Part shown: positions 1 to 6,905 of the stretch, piece by piece
Layout of the letters: the number at the start of each line of letters is the position of its first letter
Numbering within the stretch: position 1 is the first letter of the stretch
Origin: Fidelibacterota bacterium 46_43
GTDB lineage: Bacteria; Fidelibacterota; Fidelibacteria; Fidelibacterales; Fidelibacteraceae
Direction of reading: 5' to 3'
DNA: 8,443 nucleotides
Assembly (NCBI GenBank): GCA_001509335.1
Contig: LGGY01000212.1
Coordinates: 1-8,443, forward strand
The notes under the pieces: model-generated
Seen by the model: the letters and a program-made list of their open reading frames with translations, nothing else
Told to the model about the DNA's origin: nothing
The model's database searches: none
Program-made: the position numbers and the translations under genes

Positions 1-2697
1 AACGGCAATTTTTCAGGATGGAAAACACGCTGGAATAATTTTTCTTTAAAAACCACCTCTTTAGGACATCAACGCCTTGATTTTACAGCTTTTGGATATC
101 ACCATCCCCTGATGGGACTTGTTCCCACAAAGGATATCATTCACCAGATAAAGGCGCACCGTGAAACAATACAGGCTGAATTGGGATTTCCTGCATCCAA
201 AGGGATTTTCCCACCTGAAAACGCTTTTCGTAAAGAGATGATTCCAGCACTTATTGAAACCGGAATTGAATGGGTTCTGGTGGATAACATCCATTTTGAA
301 AGAGCATGTAAACATTATCCATACAATACAGGTGGAAATTTATACGAACCTAATCCGGCATACCAATTGAATCCAGATCCGGGAGACTGGATTTCATTAA
401 ACAATATTTGGGCACCTACTCAGGTTTCAGCTCAATGGTCCCGGCAACCCCATTATGTACAGTATATTGACCCCGAATCCGGTGAAATCTTTAATATGAT
501 TGCTGTACCGGCAGACCGTTACTTGGGCAATGAAGACGGCCGTGGTGGATTTGGAGCATTGGATTATGAGAACGTTATGTCCCAGCTGGAAAGCCATAAC
601 ACAGATCCGAATCATCCGATACTCATCGTACTGGCTCATGATGGTGATAATTACGGCGGAGGCACAGACAGTTATTACCATAGCAATTTTCAGAATTTCA
701 TCGATTGGCTTGTTCAGAACAGTGAGCGATTTCAGTTTACAACAATTCAGGATTATTTGGACATGTTTCCACCGGATCCAGAGGATGTTATTGAAGTAGA
801 AAACGGAAGCTGGAGCGGTGCCGATAACGGTGATCCTGAATTCAAAAAATGGTTGGGGGATCCCTATAATGGTTACAGTCCAGACCGAAACAGCTGGGCA
901 GTTGTCACAGCAGGACAAAATGCTGTATATACAGCTGAAGCCGCAAATCCCGGCTCTGAGGCGGTACAAACGGCATGGAAGTATCTAATGAACGCTCAAA
1001 CAAGCTGTTACTGGTATTGGGATGGTAGTCAGGAAGGTCGCTGGGATGCACATCCAACTCGGGCTGTCAATCAGGCATATCAAAGCATTGTATCCCTCCT
1101 TCCTGCACAGGAAAATACAGCCCCCACCCTTTTTCATCCTCAAAGGGAACCTTTCAACCCAGGAGGGACGGAATGGACCATCCCCCAATCGAACCGGGAT
1201 ACGATCTGGACCTTTGTGTATGATGTCAGTGGACTCCGGCATGAAGAGAATCAGGACTATGTTCTTCTGAAATACCGCTATGATCTCGATGGAATCAATA
1301 ACCCAGAAACGGATCATAATGAACGGTATTCAGGTGGTATGGATGTAAGTGGATGGCAAACCATGATTATGGAGCCTGTAAACCGGATTTCACTAACGGA
1401 TCCTCTCCCTCTTGTGAAAGCCACTCTTTATCAGGCTTTATTACCGGATACACTCAATGTTCTGGTGGATTATTATATAGAAGCTGAAGATATTCACGGA
1501 AACAAAGCCAAAAGTATTATTGAGCACGTATGGATTGGTTCTCATCAAGGATTTTCCTCCGGGGATCGAAACAATCTGACCTGGATTCCAGCTAAACCGA
1601 CTGCAGAGGACATGATTACCATCATTCATTTAAGTTCAAAACCGGGACCTGTTCTACATTGGGGTGTAAATGGCTGGCAAACACCCCCGGCTATTCTGTA
1701 TCCGGATGGAACACAAAGTACAAGCGGTTCTGCTGTAGAAACACCTTTTCTTGAAACATCCGTTTCTGACTCTTTTATCATCAGGCTTGGACCTTTCAGC
1801 AAAGCAGAGGGACGGTTTACGTCTCTGGACTTCGTCATTCGCTATGCTGATAATACATGGAACAACAATAACGGGGATGATTTCCATATCAGTATTGATG
1901 ACACAGGTTTTGTGAATGATAACTTTTTGATAGATGGGTATGCGGAAGAATCTCTGAACCCCATCTACAATGAAAACGGGGTTGTTTTATATGTGAACAT
2001 CAACCGGGAACAAATTTATATTGGGACCAGCGGTGCACCCGAAATCGGCAAGGATGTGTTTGTTTTTCTTGCCCGGCCGGTTTCATCAATGGTAAATATG
2101 CCCTGGAGTAAAGCGGGGACTTCCATGGAGTGGCTTGCTTTTTTGGCGCAGGAGAGCACCAATGGCTGGAACGGATGGACAGACGGGGGAAGTACTCCTC
2201 AGAGTGCTTACATGGATATTCTTGAAGGCTCAGTAAAAACCACGGATTTTTTATCGAATGATACTGACACTTTATTACTGGCTCTGGCTCATTTTGAGAC
2301 GGCTGATAACGGAATCCTGACATTTCAATATCCGAATGGCAATGGCGATATCCATCTTGATCCGGCAGAATGGTACCTGATTGCAGACCAGGAAATCCCT
2401 TCTTCAACACTTGACAACATCGCTATTTCTTTCGATTTATCGGAAGCTTACCCAAATCCGTTCAACCCTGTAACCACACTTTTACTCTCAACACCTCCCA
2501 TACACCAGGCACAACTTCTTATCTATAATCTGAAGGGGCAACACATACAGACTTTATTGGATGGTACCTCTCTGTCGGGAGGAAATCACACGGTCACCTG
2601 GGATGCTTCACCCTATCCATCCGGACTTTATTTTGCCATCTTCAGAGACCTGGACTCGGGCAAATTAGCTATTAAAAAGCTAACACTGATCAAATAA
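1..2697 (+). CDS. Secreted GH57-type glycoside hydrolase with CBM25-like module and type IX sorting domain (5' partial)
   Basis: The frame is open from base 1, so this is the 3' part of a longer gene; the ATG at 112 is internal. The first ~1100 bases match the GH57 (alpha-amylase/amylopullulanase-like) barrel: a YHHPL motif at 97-111 resembles the family's Tyr-x-His-Pro-Ile motif, GIFPPENAF (202-228) carries the expected nucleophile Glu at 217-219, and LAHDGDN (631-651) carries the expected acid Asp at 640-642. The signal peptide and the N-terminal HQP motif would lie upstream. An Ig-like stretch of uncertain family follows (about 1110-1600). Then comes a CBM25/26-like starch-binding module (about 1610-1890) with HWGVNGW and TWNNNNGDDF, and a beta-rich domain with a PWSKAG motif (about 1980-2390). 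A Por/type IX sorting domain ends the protein, with YPNPFNP at 2449-2469 and a final KKLTLIK. Inferred role: cleavage of alpha-glucans at or outside the cell surface. GH57 and the sorting domain are solid; exact substrate is unknown. Confidence 0.88.
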   Translation, partial: NGNFSGWKTRWNNFSLKTTSLGHQRLDFTAFGYHHPLMGLVPTKDIIHQIKAHRETIQAELGFPASKGIFPPENAFRKEMIPALIETGIEWVLVDNIHFERACKHYPYNTGGNLYEPNPAYQLNPDPGDWISLNNIWAPTQVSAQWSRQPHYVQYIDPESGEIFNMIAVPADRYLGNEDGRGGFGALDYENVMSQLESHNTDPNHPILIVLAHDGDNYGGGTDSYYHSNFQNFIDWLVQNSERFQFTTIQDYLDMFPPDPEDVIEVENGSWSGADNGDPEFKKWLGDPYNGYSPDRNSWAVVTAGQNAVYTAEAANPGSEAVQTAWKYLMNAQTSCYWYWDGSQEGRWDAHPTRAVNQAYQSIVSLLPAQENTAPTLFHPQREPFNPGGTEWTIPQSNRDTIWTFVYDVSGLRHEENQDYVLLKYRYDLDGINNPETDHNERYSGGMDVSGWQTMIMEPVNRISLTDPLPLVKATLYQALLPDTLNVLVDYYIEAEDIHGNKAKSIIEHVWIGSHQGFSSGDRNNLTWIPAKPTAEDMITIIHLSSKPGPVLHWGVNGWQTPPAILYPDGTQSTSGSAVETPFLETSVSDSFIIRLGPFSKAEGRFTSLDFVIRYADNTWNNNNGDDFHISIDDTGFVNDNFLIDGYAEESLNPIYNENGVVLYVNINREQIYIGTSGAPEIGKDVFVFLARPVSSMVNMPWSKAGTSMEWLAFLAQESTNGWNGWTDGGSTPQSAYMDILEGSVKTTDFLSNDTDTLLLALAHFETADNGILTFQYPNGNGDIHLDPAEWYLIADQEIPSSTLDNIAISFDLSEAYPNPFNPVTTLLLSTPPIHQAQLLIYNLKGQHIQTLLDGTSLSGGNHTVTWDASPYPSGLYFAIFRDLDSGKLAIKKLTLIK

Positions 2698-3576
2698 TCA
2701 GGGGTTTAACGGCAGCCGGTAAAGGGCATTTGTTTCGGTTTCTGTTATATAGAGATATTTTTTATCCGGACTGACCACGCAATTTGTTACCCGTTTTCCT
2801 GGTAATTCCAGGCTATCAGTGACCGTTTTTGTCTCAATATCAATACTGTACATTTTCCCACCGCCAAAATGGGCGACAAGGAGTGTTTTTTCATCATAAA
2901 ATTCGATACCGTCCGGGTCACCACCGGGAAGTTTAATTAAAACTTCACGCTCTTCAGGATTTTCCAACGGCAAAACCGTAATCCGGTTCAGAGCAGATTC
3001 ACATACATAGAGTTTTTTTCCTCCGGGTCCTATGGCAATTCCATTGGGAAAAGCGAGTCCACCTGTTAATAAGTGGATCTCTTCCGTTTCTGGATTCAGC
3101 ATATAAATGCAGCCATCCCAAACCGTTTTTGAATAGGATTTTGGGTCTGTAAAATATATCAGACCGTTATGGAAAGTCATATCGTTCGGACGAGAAAAAC
3201 GTTTACCATCATGATCCAGAATCCTGAGAATCGTACCGGAACCATCCAGTTTAAGGATATGTCCCTGATTGAATTCACAAACCCATACATATTCAGGTGG
3301 TGTCCAAAAGAGTCCATTGGGTTTGAAATCCTTGTCAGAGAGGTCTGCAAAGGTATCCAAACGTCCATCCTCGCTCCACCTTCCGATCCACATACCATAA
3401 CAATTGGAAAAAAGCAGATCATTCCCGACAAAAACAGGTCCCTCGGGAAAATTTAAACCTTCAGCGACTTTTAACACATCCTCAGAGAATTGAAAATCCT
3501 GTTTTGCACAGGCCGATATCAAAAGCAGAAGAAAAATAAAGGGATATATGTTACGAATTATCATCGTCTTCTTCAT
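2698..3576 (-). CDS. SMP-30/gluconolactonase/LRE-like beta-propeller lipoprotein
   Basis: A 292-residue protein starting MKKTMIIRN, with a short basic N-terminus, a hydrophobic stretch and a lipobox LISAC (lipidated Cys23), so it should be anchored in a membrane, probably facing the periplasm or surface. The rest reads as a six-bladed SMP-30/gluconolactonase propeller. Candidate divalent-metal ligands are in the expected order: Glu45 (FPEGPVF), Asn131 (RPND), Asn178 (FPNGIA) and Asp222 (DPDGIEF). This suggests an active lactonase-like site, but the substrate cannot be told. I chose the ATG at 3576 because GGGAG lies 5 bases upstream and it places the lipobox correctly; an in-frame ATG at 3627 would add 17 residues that bury the signal peptide and overlap ftsK by 77 bases. 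With the chosen start the overlap with the ftsK end is 26 bases, which suggests translational coupling. The stop directly abuts the stop of the convergent hydrolase gene. Confidence 0.85.
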   Translation of the reverse strand: MKKTMIIRNIYPFIFLLLLISACAKQDFQFSEDVLKVAEGLNFPEGPVFVGNDLLFSNCYGMWIGRWSEDGRLDTFADLSDKDFKPNGLFWTPPEYVWVCEFNQGHILKLDGSGTILRILDHDGKRFSRPNDMTFHNGLIYFTDPKSYSKTVWDGCIYMLNPETEEIHLLTGGLAFPNGIAIGPGGKKLYVCESALNRITVLPLENPEEREVLIKLPGGDPDGIEFYDEKTLLVAHFGGGKMYSIDIETKTVTDSLELPGKRVTNCVVSPDKKYLYITETETNALYRLPLNP

Positions 3577-4549
3577 CAAAACTCCCGTCATCCAAAGATT
3601 GAAGATGTTCCAGATAATTGGTATCAACCAAGACTTCCCGTGCTTTTGAGCCGGTAAAGGGACCTACAATACCTTCTCGTTCCAGTTCATCAATGAGTCG
3701 AGCCGCCCGGCTGTAGCCGACACGCAAACGGCGCTGAATCAGGGATATTGAACCTTGTTGATGCATGACCACCAGTTTCAGTGCTTCTTCAAACAGGGGA
3801 TCCCGTTCTGTTGAAAGTTCAAAATCTTCACTCTCTTCCTCTTCTTCTTCCTCATTCGCAGAAGGCAGGATAAAGCCATCGCCGGATCCCGGTTGTTCAT
3901 TAATATGATCCATGACCCGTTCAATTTCTTCCAGAGTAATAAAGGCATTGTGAATACGGATAGGTTCTGAGCGTCCGGGAGACAGAAAAAGCATATCCCC
4001 TTTTCCCAGGAGTTTTTCGGCGCCTCCCGTATCGAGGATGGTCCGGCTGTCGATTTTTGTCGGGACCTGAAAACCGATACGGGCAGGAAAATTTGAACGG
4101 ATCACACCGGTAATCACATCCACACTGGGACGCTGAGTTGCAATTACAAGATGAATGCCTACGGCACGTGCCATTTGGGCAAGTCGGGCAATCGGTTCTT
4201 CTATCTCTTTTCCGGCTGTCAGCATCAAATCTGCCAGTTCATCAATGACAATCAGAAGATAAGGCATATGCTCTCCCTCAACCAGGCCATCAGCCACTTT
4301 TTTGTTGTATTCATCAATGTTCCGGACCGTGGCATTTGCCAAAACCGTGTAGCGCCGTTCCATTTCCACCTCGGCACTCCGGAGGGCTAAAACCGCATTT
4401 TGAGGCCGTGTGATAACATGTTCTCCAATATCATCGTTGGTGATGAGATGATATTCTTTCAGTGCCTTGTATACCGACAGTTCCAGCTTCTTGGGGTCTA
4501 TCAGAATGAATTTGACTTCAGACGGTTTAGCCCGGTATAGTACGGACAT
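3551..4549 (-). CDS. ftsK: FtsK C-terminal fragment: motor beta domain (no Walker A) and gamma domain
   Basis: This is the 3' piece of the interrupted translocase gene. Family similarity already begins upstream of the ATG at 4549, at KSVCINTLL (from 4576), just after an in-frame TAA at 4577-4579, so this ATG is simply the first Met in the surviving frame and has no Shine-Dalgarno. Visible motor motifs are ILIDPKKLELS (residues 15-25), EMERRY, Walker B LLIVIDE (98-104), the ATQRPSVDVITG segment (137-148) and LGKGDMLFL (181-189). A Glu-rich stretch (about 233-243) follows, then the gamma winged helix (about 250-315) with the RRLRVGYSRAARLIDELE segment, which in the family reads KOPS/SRS chromosome sequences. 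The tail is strongly acidic (SFDEEDDDNS). Without Walker A this piece cannot be an ATPase. Its last 26 bases overlap the start of the downstream lipoprotein gene. Confidence 0.8.
   Translation of the reverse strand: MSVLYRAKPSEVKFILIDPKKLELSVYKALKEYHLITNDDIGEHVITRPQNAVLALRSAEVEMERRYTVLANATVRNIDEYNKKVADGLVEGEHMPYLLIVIDELADLMLTAGKEIEEPIARLAQMARAVGIHLVIATQRPSVDVITGVIRSNFPARIGFQVPTKIDSRTILDTGGAEKLLGKGDMLFLSPGRSEPIRIHNAFITLEEIERVMDHINEQPGSGDGFILPSANEEEEEEESEDFELSTERDPLFEEALKLVVMHQQGSISLIQRRLRVGYSRAARLIDELEREGIVGPFTGSKAREVLVDTNYLEHLQSLDDGSFDEEDDDNS
3582..3586 (-). promoter_or_regulatory. Ribosome binding site for the SMP-30-like lipoprotein
   Basis: GGGAG on the - strand, 5 bases before the ATG at 3576-3574. 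It lies inside the last codons of the ftsK locus. It decides the start of the lipoprotein in favour of MKKTMIIRN over the more upstream in-frame ATG at 3627. Confidence 0.6.
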
Positions 4550-5799
4550 GAGTAATGTGTTGATACAGACGGATTTTTAACGATGGATTTGAAATAGACA
4601 ATTTCCGGTTTCCGGTTGGGGATTTCAACACCAACTACTTTTTTTCCGGGAATGGGGGCAATAATACGAATTCGTTTAGCAGCCATAACCCGGGCAATAT
4701 CGTCTGCCAGGGATGAAATTTTACTTACCCGGACTCCAGTGGCCGGCTCCACCTCATAAAGGGTAACAACCGGACCGGGAACGACTTTCACAACTTTTCC
4801 CGTTACACCAAAATCAGCCAGGGTTTTTGTAAGTATGTCCGCGTTTTCCTGAAGTTCATTGGGATCTATTTCATATCCTGGCGGCGGATCATTCAGCAAA
4901 TCCACACTGGGAAAATGATATTCTCTCTTTTTCCCCTCTTCGACAAAATCATCATAATCGATGCTGTCATCTGTTCGTTTTTCACTGACTTCAAAATCGT
5001 ATGAGCTTTGATCGTCTGTGGATTTTTTATCTTTTTTTTCATCCCTTTCGGGCTTTTTCTTCTGGGGAGATATATCCGGTATATCGTTTCCCTCCATCCC
5101 TGGTTTTTGATCCTCAACCGGTTCCGGTTCTGCCGGCAACACCTTTATACTGGTTTTCTTCCTTTTTTTCTCTTTCTTTTTTTCTGTTTTCCCCTTCTCT
5201 TGAGCTTCAGCATTTTTTTCTTTTAATTTCCGCTCTTTACGTGTTGTTTTCCAGGTGTGATATTTTTCCATCCAGCGTTTCCACAGGCGGTTGAGAGGCT
5301 GATACATACTCCATCTGAAATAAAGACTCACCACCACAATGATGGCCACAGCCAGAATAAGTATGGATGGAATCAGTCCCAGCCAATCCATCAGAAAAAT
5401 ACTGAGGGATCCACCGATAAAACCACTGATATTGAAATCAGGTGTTACAATCGGTACATGCCGGTTGAGGATCGTAGTGGTCAATAATGCCGTTAAAAGA
5501 ATGAAACAAAACCAGTAAAGGGTAAATCGCCATGTTTTTCGGTAATCTTTTGCAGCAAAAAAGGTCCATCCCCACACAAAGAGAAGAAGGACAAGTCCCC
5601 ATGAAAAATATCCCAGGACGTATTTAATCAAAACATGGGAAATAAAGACTCCGGCGATGCCCATGGCATTTTCGATGAGAAAAAAGCGGGACATGGATAA
5701 AACATCAGAGGGTGAATAGGTGGCCAGACTTATGCCTGTAAGAATGGCCGTAATCATGAAGAGAACGCCGATCACTTCCTGTTTGAGTTTTTCTTTCAT
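4501..5799 (-). CDS. ftsK: FtsK N-terminal fragment: membrane domain, linker and alpha domain
   Basis: This is the 5' piece of the interrupted translocase gene. From the ATG at 5799 (MKEKLKQEV) it has about four to five hydrophobic segments near residues 9-28, 45-83 (probably two), 92-112 and 142-161, matching the FtsK 4TM membrane anchor. Next comes a low-complexity Lys/Glu/Asp-rich linker (about 185-295), then the alpha domain starting near DPPPGYEID and running through VVPGPVVTLYEVEPATGVRVSKI to EIPNRKPEIVYFKSIV. After that the family match stops abruptly, and about 22 out-of-frame residues precede the TGA at 4501-4503. A TTG at 5808 that overlaps the gcvT stop is an alternative start, and neither has a clear Shine-Dalgarno; I prefer the ATG, which leaves 5 bases after gcvT. 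If translated alone, it would be a membrane protein without a motor. Confidence 0.8.
   Translation of the reverse strand: MKEKLKQEVIGVLFMITAILTGISLATYSPSDVLSMSRFFLIENAMGIAGVFISHVLIKYVLGYFSWGLVLLLFVWGWTFFAAKDYRKTWRFTLYWFCFILLTALLTTTILNRHVPIVTPDFNISGFIGGSLSIFLMDWLGLIPSILILAVAIIVVVSLYFRWSMYQPLNRLWKRWMEKYHTWKTTRKERKLKEKNAEAQEKGKTEKKKEKKRKKTSIKVLPAEPEPVEDQKPGMEGNDIPDISPQKKKPERDEKKDKKSTDDQSSYDFEVSEKRTDDSIDYDDFVEEGKKREYHFPSVDLLNDPPPGYEIDPNELQENADILTKTLADFGVTGKVVKVVPGPVVTLYEVEPATGVRVSKISSLADDIARVMAAKRIRIIAPIPGKKVVGVEIPNRKPEIVYFKSIVKNPSVSTHYSCPYYTGLNRLKSNSF
4570..4579 (-). other. ftsK: Deletion/frameshift junction in ftsK
   Basis: On the - strand these bases read TTAAAAATCC. In the upstream frame they encode the Lys-Asn-Pro that continues KSIV as in other FtsK proteins. 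In the downstream frame the same bases encode stop-Lys-Ser, where Lys-Ser is the end of Walker A. The shared AAATCC could be a short direct repeat across which the missing ~120-130 bases were lost (inference, since the intact sequence is not visible). Confidence 0.65.
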
Positions 5800-5804
5800 A
5801 GGGA

Positions 5805-6905
5805 TCAATAAGGTTTTGAATCCACGAAAGGAGTTTTCACAACTTCTGCCTGAATTTTTTTGTTCCGGATGCCAATTTCAAGGGAAGTGCCGGTTTTTGC
5901 ACAATCCCGCCTGACATAAGCAAGGCCGACAGGTATGTCCAGACTGGGGGATTGTGTTCCGCTGGTTACGACCCCCACCTCTTCACCATTATAATAGACG
6001 GGATATCCATGACGGGGTATTCCTCTATCCAGGAGGATAAAACCAACCAGTTTCCGTGCCGGCTTAGATTCCCTGATCTGTGCCAAAGCCTGTTTACCGA
6101 TAAAATCTTCTTTTTCCAGTCGGGTAATCCATCCCAGTCCCGCCTCCAAGGGATTGGTCGTTTCATCTATATCATTCCCATAAAGGCAATATTTCATCTC
6201 AAGACGCAGGGTATCCCGGGCTCCAAGCCCGGCAGGTTGTAATCCGTAAGGCTGCCCGGCCTCAAATAGTGCATCCCAGAGTTTTTCACTCTCTTCCGGT
6301 TTATGATAAAATTCAAATCCCGGTTCGCCTGTGTAGCCTGTCCGTGAAATTATCATAGGGATCCCGGCCACAGATCCTTTCAGAAAATGGTAAAAACCAA
6401 CGGATTCGGGTTCGAAATCAACCAACTTTCTTAGGATTTTCATGCTCTCGGGCCCTTGAAGAGCCAGTAAGGCATAATCATCCGAAGCATTTTTTACAGA
6501 GACTTTCCCTTTGAGATTTTTCTTTACCCAGTCAAAATCCTTTTGAATGTTGCCGGCATTCACAACCATCATATACTTATTTTTTTCAAATCGGTAGATG
6601 ATAAGATCATCCACGATGCCACCGTCAGGATAGCACATAGCTGAATACTGGGCCTGAGAATCTTTTAAGGATGAAACGTCATTCAGTGTGAGATAATTAA
6701 GAAAGGATTCGGCATCCTCCCCTTCCACGAGGAATTCACCCATGTGTGAAACATCGAAAAGTCCGGCTTTATGTCGGATCGCAAGATGTTCTTCTTTGAT
6801 GGATGTATACATAACCGGCATGTAAAATCCGGCAAATTCAACAATTTTAGCTCCCAGGGATTTGTGTTTTTCATAAAATGGTGTTTTTTTTGGTGCATTA
6901 TTCAT
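5805..6905 (-). CDS. gcvT: Aminomethyltransferase, glycine cleavage system T protein
   Basis: A 366-residue protein, the usual size for GcvT, matching it end to end. GcvT takes the aminomethyl group from lipoyl-GcvH, transfers the methylene to tetrahydrofolate and releases ammonia, in the cytoplasm. Supporting motifs are DVSHMGEF (51-58), the folate-site GGIVDDL (95-101) with the conserved Asp pair at 99-100, ALQGP (148-152), RTGYTGEPGFE (188-198) and AGLGARDTLRLE (225-236), plus a C-terminal GVVTSGTQSPSLD segment. The intact catalytic Asp and RTGYTGE argue for true GcvT rather than YgfZ. The ATG at 6905 has AGGA 7 bases upstream (6913-6916), inside the end of the aminotransferase gene; the two genes overlap by 8 bases, so translational coupling is likely. 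The partner genes gcvH and gcvP are not in the window, so they must be elsewhere. ftsK follows within a few bases. Confidence 0.95.
   Translation of the reverse strand: MNNAPKKTPFYEKHKSLGAKIVEFAGFYMPVMYTSIKEEHLAIRHKAGLFDVSHMGEFLVEGEDAESFLNYLTLNDVSSLKDSQAQYSAMCYPDGGIVDDLIIYRFEKNKYMMVVNAGNIQKDFDWVKKNLKGKVSVKNASDDYALLALQGPESMKILRKLVDFEPESVGFYHFLKGSVAGIPMIISRTGYTGEPGFEFYHKPEESEKLWDALFEAGQPYGLQPAGLGARDTLRLEMKYCLYGNDIDETTNPLEAGLGWITRLEKEDFIGKQALAQIRESKPARKLVGFILLDRGIPRHGYPVYYNGEEVGVVTSGTQSPSLDIPVGLAYVRRDCAKTGTSLEIGIRNKKIQAEVVKTPFVDSKPY

Larger units (their letters stand above)
3551..5799 (-). pseudogene. ftsK: FtsK/SpoIIIE DNA translocase locus, interrupted by a deletion plus frameshift
   Basis: Taken together, two overlapping reading frames give the full FtsK order: N-terminal membrane domain, charged linker, alpha domain, RecA-like motor and gamma winged helix. 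FtsK is a hexameric ATP-driven DNA pump at the division septum that clears and resolves chromosome termini. The first frame follows the family down to IVYFKSIVKN and then goes out of frame; the second resumes with KSVCINTLLM, whose KS is the end of Walker A (GxxGxGKS). The ~40 residues usually found between them, including the LGKDI-type segment, the MPHLLIAG-type strand and the Walker A glycines, are missing, and the frame change implies a loss of length 3n+1 bases. As sequenced, no functional ATPase can be made. Either the gene is truly broken, or the sequence or assembly is wrong here. The locus sits between gcvT and the lipoprotein gene in the same direction. Confidence 0.8.

Noticed and set aside
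427..969. A 180-codon open frame on the - strand inside the hydrolase gene
   Set aside because: It is antisense to the conserved GH57 region, has a Cys/Ile-rich composition with no domain, and no Shine-Dalgarno; it is a shadow of the + strand gene.
2000..2410. A 136-codon open frame on the - strand opposite the hydrolase C-terminal region
   Set aside because: The protein is Pro/Ser/His-rich with no recognisable feature and lies wholly opposite a well-supported coding region.
2665..2683. Inverted repeat TTAGCT-7 bases-AGCTAA as a bidirectional terminator
   Set aside because: The stem is only 6 bp with two G-C pairs, lacks a following T tract and lies inside coding sequence; too weak to call.
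4501..4580. Programmed ribosomal frameshift to explain the two ftsK frames
   Set aside because: A frameshift alone would not remove about 40 conserved residues including Walker A; the two frames do not join into a complete protein at any slip site.
4570..4580. Intein or intron scar at the GK-S position of Walker A, a known intein site
   Set aside because: Imprecise loss of such an element might disturb this spot, but no intein or intron sequence is present and the missing part is host FtsK sequence upstream of the site, so a plain deletion is simpler.
5001..5294. Phe/Leu/Ser-rich + strand open frames opposite the ftsK linker that look like membrane proteins
   Set aside because: They are the complement of Lys/Glu-rich codons (AAA, GAA), which read as Phe/Ser/Leu on the other strand; there is no independent support.
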